Counted from the stretch's first letter, positions 43,165 through 53,037 are shown. The stretch: DNA of 64,000 nt from Pseudomonas sp. NFR16 (GCF_900108875.1 NZ_FNYJ01000001.1:496001-560000); one strand, 5' to 3'. Translations and numbers: made by a program. Notes: generated from the letters alone by a model not told the origin.

Positions 43165-43985
43165 GATTGAGATTCTCCTGATGGTGTCGGTCCGGCGTCT
43201 CGCCAGGCCGGCTCGCGTTTCTGCAGGAACGCCCGCAGGCCCTCCTGCCCCTCGGCGCTGACGCGAATCCGCGCGATGGTGTTCTCGCAGTAGCGGCGCA
43301 GCGCAGGGCTGAGCTCGCCGTGGGCGGTTTCGCGCAGCAAATCCTTGCTCACGCGCATGGCCTGCGGGCTGTTGAGCAGCAGATTGGCCACCCACTGCTG
43401 CACGTGGGATTCGAGCTCGGCCGCCGGGTAACACTCGGCCAGCAGGCCGATCTCCCGTGCCCGTGTGCCGTTGAAACGCTCGGCGGTGAGGGCGTAGCGG
43501 CGGGCATGACGCTCGCCGATTGCTTGCACCACGAACGGGCTGATGACCGCAGGCGCCAGGCCGATCTTCACTTCCGACAGGCAGAACTGCGCGTCGTCGC
43601 TGCCGATGGCCATGTCGCAGCAGCTGATCAGCCCCAGCGCGCCACCGTAGGCAGCACCTTGCACGACGGCGAGCGTCGGGCATTTGAGCTTCGCCAGGTT
43701 GTACATCAATTCGCCCAGTTCACGGGCGTCACCCAGATTGGTGTTGAAATCCAGGTTGGCCGATTCCTGCATCCACGCCAGGTCCGCGCCCGCGCTGAAA
43801 TGCCGGCCTCGGCCGCGCAGCAGCACGAAGCGCAGGCTGGCGTCGCTTTGAATCCGGTCCAGGGCGATGATCAGTTCGCGGATCATCTGCGCGTTGAAAG
43901 CGTTGTTCTTCTCGGGCCGATCGAGCCAGAGCGTGACGAACCCTCTCGGGTCGCGCTCAAGCTCGAGCGTGGCGAAATCGTTCAT
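43161..43985 (-). CDS. liuC: 3-Methylglutaconyl-CoA hydratase (enoyl-CoA hydratase family)
   Basis: Crotonase-fold hydratase of 274 aa that converts 3-methylglutaconyl-CoA to HMG-CoA. The oxyanion-hole loops are visible as GRHFSAGADLAWM (about 60-72) and GAAYGGALGL (about 108-117). Located between liuB and liuD as in other pseudomonads, with 15 bases to liuB and a 4-base overlap with liuD. Confidence 0.94.
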   Translation of the reverse strand: MNDFATLELERDPRGFVTLWLDRPEKNNAFNAQMIRELIIALDRIQSDASLRFVLLRGRGRHFSAGADLAWMQESANLDFNTNLGDARELGELMYNLAKLKCPTLAVVQGAAYGGALGLISCCDMAIGSDDAQFCLSEVKIGLAPAVISPFVVQAIGERHARRYALTAERFNGTRAREIGLLAECYPAAELESHVQQWVANLLLNSPQAMRVSKDLLRETAHGELSPALRRYCENTIARIRVSAEGQEGLRAFLQKREPAWRDAGPTPSGESQS

Positions 43986-44000
43986 GGGGGCAGTCCTCGG

Positions 44001-45608
44001 TCACATCCGGAACACGCCGAAGCGCGTCGTTTCAATGGCAGCATTGAGCGAAGCGCTGATGGCCAGCGCCAGAATGTCGCGGGTCTGGGCCGGGTCGATC
44101 ACGCCGTCGTCCCACAGCCGGGCGCTGGAATACCAGGGATGGCCCTGATGTTCGTACTGATCGAGAATCGGCTGCTTGAGTGCGGCCTCTTGCTCGGCGC
44201 TGAACCCTTCGCCACTGCGCTGCGCCTGTTCGCGCTTGACCTGGACGAGTACGCCGGCGGCCTGTTCGCCGCCCATCACGCCAATCCTTGCGTTGGGCCA
44301 CATCCACAGGAAGCGCGGGTCGTAGGCGCGCCCGCACATGCCGTAATTGCCGGCGCCGAAGCTGCCGCCGATGATCACCGTAAATTTCGGCACTTTCGCG
44401 CAGGCCACGGCGGTGACCAGCTTGGCGCCGTGTTTGGCGATACCGCCGGCTTCATATTTCTGGCCGACCATGAAGCCTGTGATGTTCTGCAGAAACAGCA
44501 ACGGGATGCCGCGCTGACACGCCAGCTCGATGAAGTGCGCGCCTTTCTGCGCGGCTTCGGCGAACAAGATGCCGTTGTTGGCCAGAATGGCGACCGGGTA
44601 GCCGTGCAGGTGCGCGAAGCCGCAGACCAGCGTGGTGCCGAACAGCGCCTTGAACTCGTCGAACACCGAGCCGTCGACCAGCCGCGCGATGACTTCGCGC
44701 ACGTCGAAAGGCTGCTTGGCGTCAGCCGGAATCACGCCGTACAGCTCATCGCTTGAATACAGTGGCGCAGCAGGCTGCCGTACCTGCAACTGGCCGTGCT
44801 TGCGCCAGTTCAGATGAGCGATGCTGCGCCGCGCCAGTTCCAGCGCGTGAGCGTCGCTGTCGGCGTAATGATCGGCTACACCTGAGACCTTGCAATGCAC
44901 ATCGGCACCGCCCAGGTCCTCGGCGCTGACCACTTCACCGGTCGCCGCCTTGACCAGCGGTGGGCCAGCAAGAAAAATCGTGGCCTGTTCGCGAACCATG
45001 ATGGTCTCGTCCGCCATCGCCGGTACGTAGGCGCCGCCCGCGGTGCACGAGCCCATGACCACCGCGATCTGCGGCACGCCTTCAGCGCTCAGGTTGGCCT
45101 GGTTGAAGAAAATGCGACCGAAGTGCTCGCGGTCCGGAAACACCTCATCCTGGCGGGGCAGGTTGGCACCGCCCGAATCCACCAGATAAATACACGGAAG
45201 GCGGTTTTGTTGCGCAATGGTCTGCGCACGCAGGTGTTTCTTCACTGTCAGCGGATAATACGTGCCGCCTTTCACCGTCGCATCGTTGGCGATGATCATG
45301 CATTCCACGCCCTCGACGCGCCCGATGCCGGCGACGATGCCCGCCGCTGGCACGTCTTCGCCATACACCTGATAGGCCGCCAACGGGCTGATTTCCAAAA
45401 GCGCCGAGCCGGTGTCGAGCAGGCGATTGATACGCTCGCGGGGCAGCAGCTTGCCCCTCGACGTGTGGCGCTCCTGCGCCTTGATACCGCCGCCTTGCTG
45501 AACCTGGGCGAGGAGGGTGGAGAGCGCATCCAACTGACCCCGCATGGCCTGGCTGTTGATCGCGAACTCCGGCGAGCGCGGGTTGATATGAGTCGTCAAA
45601 ATGGCCAT
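44001..45608 (-). CDS. liuB: Methylcrotonyl-CoA carboxylase beta (carboxyltransferase) subunit
   Basis: Carboxyltransferase subunit of 535 aa, the size of Pseudomonas LiuB; transfers CO2 from carboxybiotin to methylcrotonyl-CoA. Typical acyl-CoA carboxyltransferase segments: [34 protein letters not shown] and [18 protein letters not shown] 45608 starts the conserved [10 protein letters not shown]; the upstream frame to 45677 has no family sequence. Lies 87 bases after liuA. Confidence 0.96.
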   Translation of the reverse strand: MAILTTHINPRSPEFAINSQAMRGQLDALSTLLAQVQQGGGIKAQERHTSRGKLLPRERINRLLDTGSALLEISPLAAYQVYGEDVPAAGIVAGIGRVEGVECMIIANDATVKGGTYYPLTVKKHLRAQTIAQQNRLPCIYLVDSGGANLPRQDEVFPDREHFGRIFFNQANLSAEGVPQIAVVMGSCTAGGAYVPAMADETIMVREQATIFLAGPPLVKAATGEVVSAEDLGGADVHCKVSGVADHYADSDAHALELARRSIAHLNWRKHGQLQVRQPAAPLYSSDELYGVIPADAKQPFDVREVIARLVDGSVFDEFKALFGTTLVCGFAHLHGYPVAILANNGILFAEAAQKGAHFIELACQRGIPLLFLQNITGFMVGQKYEAGGIAKHGAKLVTAVACAKVPKFTVIIGGSFGAGNYGMCGRAYDPRFLWMWPNARIGVMGGEQAAGVLVQVKREQAQRSGEGFSAEQEAALKQPILDQYEHQGHPWYSSARLWDDGVIDPAQTRDILALAISASLNAAIETTRFGVFRM

Positions 45609-45695
45609 TCGAGCCTTACTCCTGAGGGCGTCCATTCTCCGAAACGTCGGCGTGGGAATGTCGCCAGTGCCTGACACTCGTTGTGCGCGAGGGCG

Positions 45696-46859
45696 TCATT
45701 TCGTTTCGTTGAACAGTTCGCGGCCGATCAGCATCCGGCGGATTTCGCTGGTGCCGGCGCCGATCTCGTAGAGCTTGGCGTCACGCAACAGCCGGCCTGC
45801 GGGAAATTCGTTGATGTAGCCGTTGCCGCCAAGAATCTGGATGGTGTCGAGGGCCATCTGCGTGGCCCGTTCGGCGCTGTAAAGGATGACGCCGGCCGCG
45901 TCCTTGCGCGTCGTCTCACCGCGTTCGCATGCCTGAGCGACGGCGTACAGATACGCGCGGCTGGCGTTGAGCTGGGTGTACATGTCGGCGACTTTGCCTT
46001 GAATCAGCTGAAACTCGCCGATGCTCTGGCCGAATTGTTTGCGGTCGTGGATGTAAGGCAGCACGAGGTCCATGCAGGCCTGCATGATGCCGGTCGGACC
46101 TCCCGAGAGCACGACGCGCTCGTAATCCAGCCCGCTCATCAACACCTTGACGCCGCCATTGAGCGTGCCCAGCAGGTTTTCCTCGGGGACCTCAACGTCA
46201 TCGAAAAACAACTCGCAGGTGTTCGAGCCGCGCATGCCCAGCTTGTCGAACTTGTTGCCGCGCGAAAAACCCTTCCAGTCGCGCTCGACGATAAAAGCGC
46301 TGATGCCGTGAGGTCCTTTTTCCAGATCGGTCTTGGCATAGATCACGTAGGTGTGAGCGTCCGGCCCGTTGGTGATCCAGGTCTTGCTGCCATTGAGGAC
46401 AAAGCGATCGCCGCGTCGGTCGGCCCGCAGTTTCATCGACACCACATCGGAGCCTGCGTTGGGCTCGCTCATGGCCAGGGCGCCGATGTGTTCGCCACTG
46501 ATCAAGCTGGGCAGGTAGCGCGCTTTCTGCTCGGGATTGCCGTTGCGATTGATCTGGTTGACGCAGAGATTGGAGTGAGCGCCGTAGGACAACGCCACTG
46601 ACGCCGAGCCGCGGCTGATTTCTTCCATGGCCACGACATGCGCCAGATAGCCCAGCCCGGCACCACCGTATTGCTCATCGACCGTGATGCCGAGCAGGCC
46701 CATCTCGCCGAACTTGCGCCACATGTCGGCCGGGAAAAGGTTGTCTTTGTCGATCTGCGCGGCGCGGGGCGCCAGTTCTGCCGAGACGAAGGCCCGAACC
46801 TGATCGCGCAGCATGTCGATGGTTTCACCGAGGCCGAAATTGAGCGTGGGGTAATTCAT
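45696..46859 (-). CDS. liuA: Isovaleryl-CoA dehydrogenase
   Basis: FAD-dependent acyl-CoA dehydrogenase of 387 aa oxidising isovaleryl-CoA to 3-methylcrotonyl-CoA. Signatures: [14 protein letters not shown] (FAD/substrate), [16 protein letters not shown] and [17 protein letters not shown] at the C-terminus. The catalytic base of this subfamily lies in the [13 protein letters not shown] helix (Glu of DYER), which is present. First gene of the ABCD transcript, with a LiuR box 60 bases upstream. Confidence 0.95.
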   Translation of the reverse strand: MNYPTLNFGLGETIDMLRDQVRAFVSAELAPRAAQIDKDNLFPADMWRKFGEMGLLGITVDEQYGGAGLGYLAHVVAMEEISRGSASVALSYGAHSNLCVNQINRNGNPEQKARYLPSLISGEHIGALAMSEPNAGSDVVSMKLRADRRGDRFVLNGSKTWITNGPDAHTYVIYAKTDLEKGPHGISAFIVERDWKGFSRGNKFDKLGMRGSNTCELFFDDVEVPEENLLGTLNGGVKVLMSGLDYERVVLSGGPTGIMQACMDLVLPYIHDRKQFGQSIGEFQLIQGKVADMYTQLNASRAYLYAVAQACERGETTRKDAAGVILYSAERATQMALDTIQILGGNGYINEFPAGRLLRDAKLYEIGAGTSEIRRMLIGRELFNETK

Positions 46860-46918
46860 GAGACTGCGTTCCCTTATTGTTTTTGGAGGAGCTGTCAGGG
46901 GTCATAAAATGTATCACC

Positions 46919-46934
46919 TTTACGTTAACGTAAA
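46919..46934. promoter_or_regulatory. LiuR-type operator in front of liuA
   Basis: Perfect 16-bp palindrome TTTACGTTAACGTAAA, the ACGT-NN-ACGT pattern expected for the MerR-type regulator LiuR. It is 60 bases upstream of the liuA start, in a suitable position for a MerR-family spacer site. Confidence 0.8.
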
Positions 46935-47623
46935 CCTGCGACCACAGGCCTGTCAACGGAGGATTCATCGACGCAGGCGGGGGTTGCAGGTTGACTCAGT
47001 GTCCAAGCGATACTGCATTCAGCGCCAGCCCGATCGATCGGGGGCACATCGTTGAAGGCGGGAGAGGCGGGTGGTTGAACGGCAGATAGCACGAAGGGGA
47101 GCCTGGGCTCCCCTTCAAGTTCAGTTGCATGCTCTTTTTTGTTTTCAGGTGGCCTGTTGTTGTTTTTGGCAGCCATACCTTTCTGGTTTTCCGAGCGACC
47201 CCCATCCGGGATCCAAGAGCAAACGTATTTTTTTGAGCGCTGATACAGCTTCGATCTGTCGATCCAACCGGTCGGGTCGCTGCCTGAAGGCAGTTTTATT
47301 GTTCTCTGTCCGGTCGTGGGGCCTGAGCCTCACAAAGCAATCCACTCCAAAAAAATCAGTTAGCTGCGCCTCTGTCCGTGTTGTTCTTGTTATGTCAGAG
47401 CCGATACGTCTTGTTTTTATTGGGTTGCTGCATTTTGTTATTTTTGTTGTACGTAAGACATAGCAGAAGCCATGCCAATTTTTTAGAAGTGCCGGAATCC
47501 GGGGCTTTAAGGGATATCCACGTGCTGACGAGTCCTGCGATTCGTTGCCAAGTGTTTCCGTGTTACCCGTTTCCATCACCACAATGCCGAGCAGGGTAAC
47601 ACTGTGTGACAACATGTCGCACA
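46935..47623. other. Gap inside the liu cluster between liuE and liuA, about 690 bp
   Basis: This stretch has no gene I can support and is richer in A/T than its flanks, especially 47120-47480. On the minus strand it contains A-rich segments such as AACAAAAATAACAAAA and ATAACAAGAACAACAC, which fit the AAnAAnAA pattern bound by Hfq/Crc in pseudomonad mRNA leaders, then a stretch rich in T before GGAGTGG. Short frames here (46925-47205 and 47145-47624 minus, 47071-47463 plus) lack family resemblance and good starts. It looks like a promoter-leader region whose coding sequence is missing or never existed. Confidence 0.45.
47093..47116. terminator. Strong hairpin in the liuE-liuA gap
   Basis: Perfect 10-bp stem GAAGGGGAGC / GCTCCCCTTC with loop CTGG. 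No T-run on the minus side; on the plus side a T6 run appears only about 18 bases later. It may terminate the liuRE transcript or act in the leader; direction is uncertain. Confidence 0.5.
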
Positions 47624-48523
47624 TCAGGCCGACAAACGTGCCCTTGCCACCCGCGAACCATTGCTGCGGCCGACGGCTTCGCTGATCCGTTGGCCCGCGG
47701 CAATCAGCTTGTCCAGGTCGATCGACGTGGCGATGCCCAGCCCATTGAGCATGTAGAGCACGTCTTCGCTGGCGACGTTGCCGGTCGCGCCCTTGGCGTA
47801 TGGGCAGCCGCCCAGGCCTGCGACGGAGCTGTCGAACACTTGGATGCCTTCCAGAAGCCCTGCGTAAATATTCGCCAGCGCCTGACCATAAGTGTCGTGA
47901 AAGTGCCCGGCGAGCTTGCCGCGCGGGATCTGTCCGGCGACCACGTCGAACAGCCGGCGGGTCGCGCCAGGCGTGCCGATACCGATGGTGTCGCCGAGGG
48001 ACACCTCATAACAGCCCATCGCATAAAGCTCATTGGCCACGGCGGCGACCTGTTGCGGCGAGACATCGCCTTCATAAGGGCAGCCCAACACGCAAGACAC
48101 ATAACCGCGCACCTGCACACCGTGCAGACGCGCGGCCTCCATGATCGGCAGGAACCGGTCCAGGCTCTCACTGATCGAGCAGTTGATATTGCGTTGGGAA
48201 AAAGACTCGGAGGCCGCCGCGAACACCGCGACCTCTTTAACGCCTGCGGCCAGTGCATCCTCGAATCCGCGAAGATTGGGGGCAAGGGCGGCATAGGTGA
48301 CCCCGTCCTTGCGCTGAATGTTGGCGAACAGCTGGGCAGAACCGGCCATCTGCGGGACCCACTTGGGAGACACGAAACTGCCGACTTCGATGTAGCCGAC
48401 GCCTGCGTCGGTGAGATCGTTCACCAGCCGCACCTTGTCTTCCAGACTCACAGGCCGGGCCTCGTTTTGCAGGCCGTCACGCGGGCCGACTTCTACCAGA
48501 CGTACACGTTGAGGGAGCAGCAT
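47624..48523 (-). CDS. liuE: Hydroxymethylglutaryl-CoA lyase
   Basis: TIM-barrel lyase of 299 aa that splits HMG-CoA into acetoacetate and acetyl-CoA, the last step of leucine catabolism. The HMG-CoA lyase signature SVAGLGGCPYAKGATGNVAS (catalytic Cys in GGCP) and the metal-binding GHFHDTYG are present. ATG 48523 starts MLLPQRVRLVEVGPRDG with AGGA upstream; the frame to 48565 is longer than the family. Unlike the usual liuABCDE order it lies directly behind liuR and before the gap. Confidence 0.95.
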   Translation of the reverse strand: MLLPQRVRLVEVGPRDGLQNEARPVSLEDKVRLVNDLTDAGVGYIEVGSFVSPKWVPQMAGSAQLFANIQRKDGVTYAALAPNLRGFEDALAAGVKEVAVFAAASESFSQRNINCSISESLDRFLPIMEAARLHGVQVRGYVSCVLGCPYEGDVSPQQVAAVANELYAMGCYEVSLGDTIGIGTPGATRRLFDVVAGQIPRGKLAGHFHDTYGQALANIYAGLLEGIQVFDSSVAGLGGCPYAKGATGNVASEDVLYMLNGLGIATSIDLDKLIAAGQRISEAVGRSNGSRVARARLSA

Positions 48524-48585
48524 GGCAGGGGATATCCTGAATAAGCCTATAAAAGACATGAACAAAAAACGCTAAACAGCTGACT

Positions 48586-48966
48586 TCACGCAGTTTTTTC
48601 CAGCGCCGCTCGACAGCGTTCCTCAGCAGTGTCCAGCTCGAGTTGCATCTGTTGAATGTCCAGCAACTGCTGATCGAGTTGCGCGCGGCGCTCGACAATT
48701 TTCTCCAGCATCGTATTCAGTTGCTTCTGATTGCCGCCGGATGGGTCGTACAGGCCGATCAGATCACGGCACTCGGCCAGGGAGAAGCCGATGCGTTTGC
48801 CTCGCAGAATCAGCTTGAGCGTGACTTTGTCGCGGGCCGAGTAGATGCGCTCAAGGCCGCGTCGCTCGGGGCTCAGCATGCCTTGTTCTTCGTAAAAGCG
48901 GATGGTGCGGGTGGTGATGTCCAGCTCACGGGCCAGATCGGAAATGCTGTAGGTCGGGTTGCTCAT
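48586..48966 (-). CDS. liuR: MerR-family regulator LiuR
   Basis: MerR-type regulator of 126 aa: N-terminal winged helix (TYSISDLARELDITTRTIRFYEEQG) and a coiled-coil dimerisation helix (about 80-120). LiuR represses or adjusts the liu genes and responds to branched-chain acyl-CoA degradation intermediates. It sits 62 bases upstream of liuE and is preceded by its own palindromic box (49011-49028), so it is probably autoregulated. Identification rests on family plus position. Confidence 0.92.
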   Translation of the reverse strand: MSNPTYSISDLARELDITTRTIRFYEEQGMLSPERRGLERIYSARDKVTLKLILRGKRIGFSLAECRDLIGLYDPSGGNQKQLNTMLEKIVERRAQLDQQLLDIQQMQLELDTAEERCRAALEKTA

Positions 48967-49010
48967 GAGGAAGCTCGAACGAGGAAGGCGTCGAGCTAAC
49001 CTACGGCGAC

Positions 49011-49028
49011 CTTGACGTAAACGTCAAG
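49011..49028. promoter_or_regulatory. LiuR-type operator in front of liuR
   Basis: Perfect 18-bp palindrome CTTGACGTAAACGTCAAG with the same ACGT-NN-ACGT core as the liuA box, 45 bases upstream of liuR and just beyond the end of the LysR gene. The two sites agree in core and spacing, which strengthens both. Confidence 0.85.
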
Positions 49029-49033
49029 CAGGC

Positions 49034-49981
49034 TTATCGAATGGCTTCTTCCAGTTCTTTCTCCAGCTTGCGCTCATGGGCGGTGACCAGTTGGCACAGC
49101 TCGATGATCTGCTCGCGCATCCAGCGGTTGGCCGGGTCTTGGTCGGTGCTTTCGTGCCAGTACAAATGGGTCTCCACAGTGGGCACGTCGTGCACCGGCA
49201 GGTAGACGAAATGCAGATCGTTGCGGCGGGCGAAGCGCTCTGGAACGGTCATGACCATGTCGGTCTGCTGCAGCACCTGCGAGGCCATCAGATAATGCTG
49301 CGAACGCAGCGCAATCTTACGCTGAATGCCCATTTTGCCCAGCGCCAGGTCCACATAGCCCAATCCGCTGCGTCGGCTCGAGATATGGATGTGGGCGACG
49401 CCCAGGTAATCGTCCAGGGTGATGGATGACTTGTGCGCGAGCGGGTGCCCCTTGCGCATGGCGCACACGTAGTTGTCTTCCATCAGCTTGACGTGACGCA
49501 CCTGCGGGTCGGTATTGAGTGGCGCGTCGACGGCGAAATCCAGACGCCCGGCGGCCAGTTCCTTGGTGGTTTCGCGACGCTTGGACAGGAAGCTCTCGAT
49601 GGTGACCGCCGGCGCCAGGCGACGCAGGCGCTGAAACAGCGCCGGCAGAATCACGGCTTCAGTGAGGTCGGTCATGCTGATGCGGTAATTCTTGCTCGCC
49701 TGCAGCGGGTTGAAGATACGGCTTTCCTGCACCGACACGCGAAGCAATGAGAGCGCGTTGCGCACCGGGCCGATGATGTTCTGGGCCATGGGCGTCGGCA
49801 CCATGCCCTGCGCGGTACGCACGAACAGCGGGTCGTTGAAGGTCTCGCGCAGACGGGCCAGTGCGTTGGACACAGCGGGCTGGGTGATCCCGACGATCTG
49901 GCCGGCGCGGGTCAGGTTGGCCTCGGTATAGATGGCGTCAAACACAATAAAGAGATTGAGATCGACCTTGCTCAGGTTCAT
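49034..49981 (-). CDS. LysR-family regulator (LeuO-like class)
   Basis: LTTR of 315 aa. HTH with NLTRAGQIVGITQPAVSNALARLRE (about 22-46), then a substrate-binding domain with the LeuO/NodD-like YRISMTDLTEAVILP start. It is divergent from an acyl-CoA dehydrogenase gene (156 bp apart, A/T-rich with TATATCGGTTAT) and is the likely regulator of it. A homologous arrangement occurs in other pseudomonads in fatty acid or aromatic catabolism; the inducer is unknown. Confidence 0.92.
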   Translation of the reverse strand: MNLSKVDLNLFIVFDAIYTEANLTRAGQIVGITQPAVSNALARLRETFNDPLFVRTAQGMVPTPMAQNIIGPVRNALSLLRVSVQESRIFNPLQASKNYRISMTDLTEAVILPALFQRLRRLAPAVTIESFLSKRRETTKELAAGRLDFAVDAPLNTDPQVRHVKLMEDNYVCAMRKGHPLAHKSSITLDDYLGVAHIHISSRRSGLGYVDLALGKMGIQRKIALRSQHYLMASQVLQQTDMVMTVPERFARRNDLHFVYLPVHDVPTVETHLYWHESTDQDPANRWMREQIIELCQLVTAHERKLEKELEEAIR

Positions 49982-50137
49982 TGCTGTGCGCCTCGTGCTG
50001 TTTTTTTTGTTCGGGGTGCGCCGATCATATATCGGTTATGAATGTTTATACACGCTGAGAATAGGTTAGATAAATGAAAGGCACTGTTCTAGCATCGGTT
50101 CACGCCTTAACAACACCTCATAGAAGGTAGTCGCCCG

Positions 50138-51370
50138 ATGGATTTCGCTTATTCTCCGAAGGTTCAGGAACTGCGCGAGCGCGTTACCGCGTTCATGGAT
50201 GCCCATGTGTATCCGGCTGAACCGGTGTTCGAACGCCAGGTTGCCGAAGGCGATCGATGGCAGCCGACCGCGATCATGGAAACGCTCAAGGTCCGCGCCA
50301 AGGCGGAGGGGTTGTGGAACCTGTTTCTCCCCGAATCCGAACTGGGTGCAGGCTTGACCAACCTCGAGTACGCGCCGTTGGCGGAAATCATGGGCAGGTC
50401 ACTGCTGGGGCCTGAGCCCTTCAACTGCTCCGCCCCTGACACCGGCAACATGGAAGTCCTGGTCCGCTACGCCAGCGAGGCGCAGAAGCAGCAATGGCTG
50501 GAGCCGTTACTGCGCGGCGAGATCCGCTCCGCATTCGCCATGACCGAACCGGACGTGGCGTCGTCGGACGCCACCAATATGGCCGCCACCGCTACTCGCG
50601 AAGGTGATGAGTGGGTGATCAACGGGCGTAAATGGTGGACATCGGGCGCGTGCGACCCGCGCTGCAAGATCATGATTTTCATGGGGTTGAGCAATCCGGA
50701 AGGGCCGCGCCACCAGCAGCACTCGATGATCCTTGTCCCCACCGATACACCGGGCGTCAGGATCGTGCGCCCGTTGCCGGTCTTCGGCTACGACGATGCG
50801 CCCCACGGCCACGCCGAAGTGCAGTTCGACAACGTGCGCGTGCCATACGAAAACGTCCTGTTGGGTGAAGGACGCGGCTTCGAAATCGCTCAAGGCCGCC
50901 TGGGCCCGGGGCGGATTCATCACTGCATGCGTTCGATCGGCATGGCTGAGCGTGCGCTGAAATTGATGTGCAGACGCTCGGTGCAGCGCACCGCGTTCGG
51001 CCGCCCGCTGGCGCGGCTGGGCGGCAACATCGACAAGATCGCCGACTCGCGCATGGAGATCGACATGGCGCGGCTGCTGACCCTCAAGGCTGCGTACATG
51101 ATGGACACCGTCGGCAATAAAGTGGCGAAGAGCGAAATTGCGCAGATCAAGGTCGTCGCGCCCAATGTCGCGCTGCGCGTGATCGACCGGGCGATCCAGA
51201 TTCACGGCGGAGCAGGCGTGTCGGGCGACTTCCCGTTGGCCTACATGTACGCCATGCAGCGGACCTTGCGCCTGGCTGACGGCCCGGACGAGGTGCATCG
51301 GGCGGCCATCGGCAAATACGAGGTGGGCAAATACGTGCCTGAAGAGCTGCTGCGCAGCGAGCATCGCTGA
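50138..51370 (+). CDS. Acyl-CoA dehydrogenase
   Basis: Flavoenzyme of 410 aa, ACAD10/11-like by length and by the segments [30 protein letters not shown] and [16 protein letters not shown]. It oxidises a medium or branched acyl-CoA in the cytoplasm; the substrate is not defined by neighbours. GTG/ATG start 50138 ATG with AGAAGG upstream. Divergent LysR at 49034-49981 probably controls it. It is not one of the liu genes, although it lies beside that cluster. Confidence 0.93.
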   Translation: MDFAYSPKVQELRERVTAFMDAHVYPAEPVFERQVAEGDRWQPTAIMETLKVRAKAEGLWNLFLPESELGAGLTNLEYAPLAEIMGRSLLGPEPFNCSAPDTGNMEVLVRYASEAQKQQWLEPLLRGEIRSAFAMTEPDVASSDATNMAATATREGDEWVINGRKWWTSGACDPRCKIMIFMGLSNPEGPRHQQHSMILVPTDTPGVRIVRPLPVFGYDDAPHGHAEVQFDNVRVPYENVLLGEGRGFEIAQGRLGPGRIHHCMRSIGMAERALKLMCRRSVQRTAFGRPLARLGGNIDKIADSRMEIDMARLLTLKAAYMMDTVGNKVAKSEIAQIKVVAPNVALRVIDRAIQIHGGAGVSGDFPLAYMYAMQRTLRLADGPDEVHRAAIGKYEVGKYVPEELLRSEHR

Positions 51371-51421
51371 TTCGCCAACAGCGACCGGCATCGTTCATGG
51401 GCGTGACGTTCACCCGCGGTT

Positions 51422-51463
51422 GGTGCATCCAGAGCCTGTTCACAGGATGCACCTAGGCTCTGG
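51422..51463. repeat. Interleaved inverted repeats between convergent genes
   Basis: Two 9-bp inverted repeats share the region: GGTGCATCC (51422-51430) with GGATGCACC (51445-51453), and CCAGAGCCT (51429-51437) with AGGCTCTGG (51455-51463). The pairs are interleaved and overlap by two bases, so RNA from either strand can form one stem or the other, or a pseudoknot-like fold. There is no T-run. Possibly a bidirectional terminator of the acyl-CoA dehydrogenase and PstS-OmpA genes. Confidence 0.5.
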
Positions 51464-51517
51464 CGGACTCGCGCTCGAACGCCGTCGTTTTAACGATCAC
51501 GCCGATTTGCGAAGACC

Positions 51518-52873
51518 CTATTCCACCCACACCTCGACACGCCGGTTCTTGATTCGGCCTTCGTCGCCATCGTTGGTCGCTACCGGCATTTCGTCGCCGA
51601 AACCGCGCACATCGCGCAGGATCACCTGACGTTTCATCAATTCCCGGCGAACAGCCATCGCTCGCAGCCTGGACAGCAATTGCGCGCGGGCCGAATCGCT
51701 TTTGGCGTCGCCGAATCCCACCAGCGTCACTTTCCGATCCAGCTTGTCATGGGCTTTCAGGTAATCCGCCACCCGCTTGAGGTCGAGCCTGGCTTTGTTG
51801 TCCAGCGTCGCGCTGCCTTGGGCGAAGCGAAAGTTCACCGAGAGACGTTCCGCCTGCCGCGCCAGATTCTGGTAGTCGGCCGGCATCTGCGAGGTCGCGT
51901 GCACTTTGACCGCATGAACGGTCTGCGCCACAAAGCCGCTCTGCGCAACGATCGACTGACCTTGCGGGCTTTGGGCGAATCGCACCAGCGCCTTGGCCCA
52001 GCGCTGTTCGGTGCCCGGCGGCAGGTAAAAATACAGGCGGCGTGACAGCGGGTAGTCCTCGGTGGCGATGAGGCTGGTGCTCGGCAGCATGGGTTTGGAG
52101 TCGCCGTCGATGATCGCGACGGCTTTCGCGTTGTGTACGTAGGGCAAGCCGATGAAGCCGATGCCCTGACGATCCTGGCTCACTTCATCGGAGAGCGTTT
52201 CGCTGGCCTCGAAGCGCTTCGCAGCCGAGGCCAGTGTTTTTCCGGCTTTGGTCAGCACTAGCTCGTTGAACGTGTCGAAGGTGCCCGATTGCTGGTCTCG
52301 CGCATATAAATGAATGGCGCCTGCCGGGCCGCCCAGTTGTTCCCAGTCGTGGATGTCGCCGGAAAACACCTTCGCCAACTGGTCAGTGCTCAGTTCGCGC
52401 AATGGATTGCCCGGATGAATGATCACCGCGACGCCATCGATGGCAATCACCTGCTCGGCCTCGGCGCTGTGCAAGTCGCCCAGCGCCGTCAGCTCGCTGG
52501 CTTCGCCGGGTTTGATGGGTCGGGATGACGCGGCGAGATCGGCTTGTCCGGTTTGCAGCGCAGAGAAACCGGTGCTGGAGCCATGTGCGGCGATATCGAC
52601 GCTGACGGTTTGTCCGGTAGGTAGCTGGCCGACGATGCGGGTTTCGTTGGGCCGCGCGCCGGCGTGTTGGGTGATGGCTTGAGCGCCTTGCTGCTCGAGC
52701 AGGCCTTTTACCAGCGCCGGGCCCAGCTGCGCGCCGATGGTGTTGGAGCCTTGAATGCGTAACACAGGGCTGCCGTCGGGTGAGGCGGGCAGTGCGCTCG
52801 CAGCCGAACACAGCGAGCAGAACAGCGCCGCGAAAGCAACAAACATGAGCTGAAAGAGGCGGGTGCGCTGCAT
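51518..52873 (-). CDS. PstS-like substrate-binding protein fused to OmpA domain
   Basis: Exported protein of 451 aa: signal peptide (about 1-25, ending CSAASA), a phosphate-binding PstS-like domain (30-330; GSNTIGAQLGPAL, SRPIKPGEASEL, AGVSG-like DQQSGTFDTFNELVL) and a C-terminal OmpA-like peptidoglycan-binding domain (about 345-451; VTLVGFGDAKSD, NRRVEVWVE). The fusion could tether a ligand-binding protein to the cell wall in the periplasm. No ABC-transporter genes are adjacent, so it is not part of a local pst operon. Confidence 0.88.
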   Translation of the reverse strand: MQRTRLFQLMFVAFAALFCSLCSAASALPASPDGSPVLRIQGSNTIGAQLGPALVKGLLEQQGAQAITQHAGARPNETRIVGQLPTGQTVSVDIAAHGSSTGFSALQTGQADLAASSRPIKPGEASELTALGDLHSAEAEQVIAIDGVAVIIHPGNPLRELSTDQLAKVFSGDIHDWEQLGGPAGAIHLYARDQQSGTFDTFNELVLTKAGKTLASAAKRFEASETLSDEVSQDRQGIGFIGLPYVHNAKAVAIIDGDSKPMLPSTSLIATEDYPLSRRLYFYLPPGTEQRWAKALVRFAQSPQGQSIVAQSGFVAQTVHAVKVHATSQMPADYQNLARQAERLSVNFRFAQGSATLDNKARLDLKRVADYLKAHDKLDRKVTLVGFGDAKSDSARAQLLSRLRAMAVRRELMKRQVILRDVRGFGDEMPVATNDGDEGRIKNRRVEVWVE

Positions 52874-53037
52874 GGCGACATCTTCTTATGGCCGGAAGTC
52901 GCCGGAGAATAAGACAGATGAATGACAGTCATGTGACGGGCACGGGCTCGCTGAGACCGGTTCAACGCCTCAGCTCATCGGCGGCAGCATTCCGGGCCCG
53001 CCACTGCCGAAGAGCCGTGTTGATGCAGTCAGCCTGC

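Noticed and set aside
43320..44756. 478-aa plus-strand ORF opposite liuC and liuB
   Set aside because: Shadow of well-conserved catabolic genes.
46925..47205. Two overlapping short minus-strand frames near the hairpin at 47093
   Set aside because: One has a passable start (AGAAAGGT then ATG) but runs through the 10-bp hairpin and the LiuR region; no recognisable protein.
47145..47624. 159-aa minus-strand ORF in the liu gap
   Set aside because: No start signal, no family, ends in low-complexity sequence, and overlaps the leader-like A-rich region.
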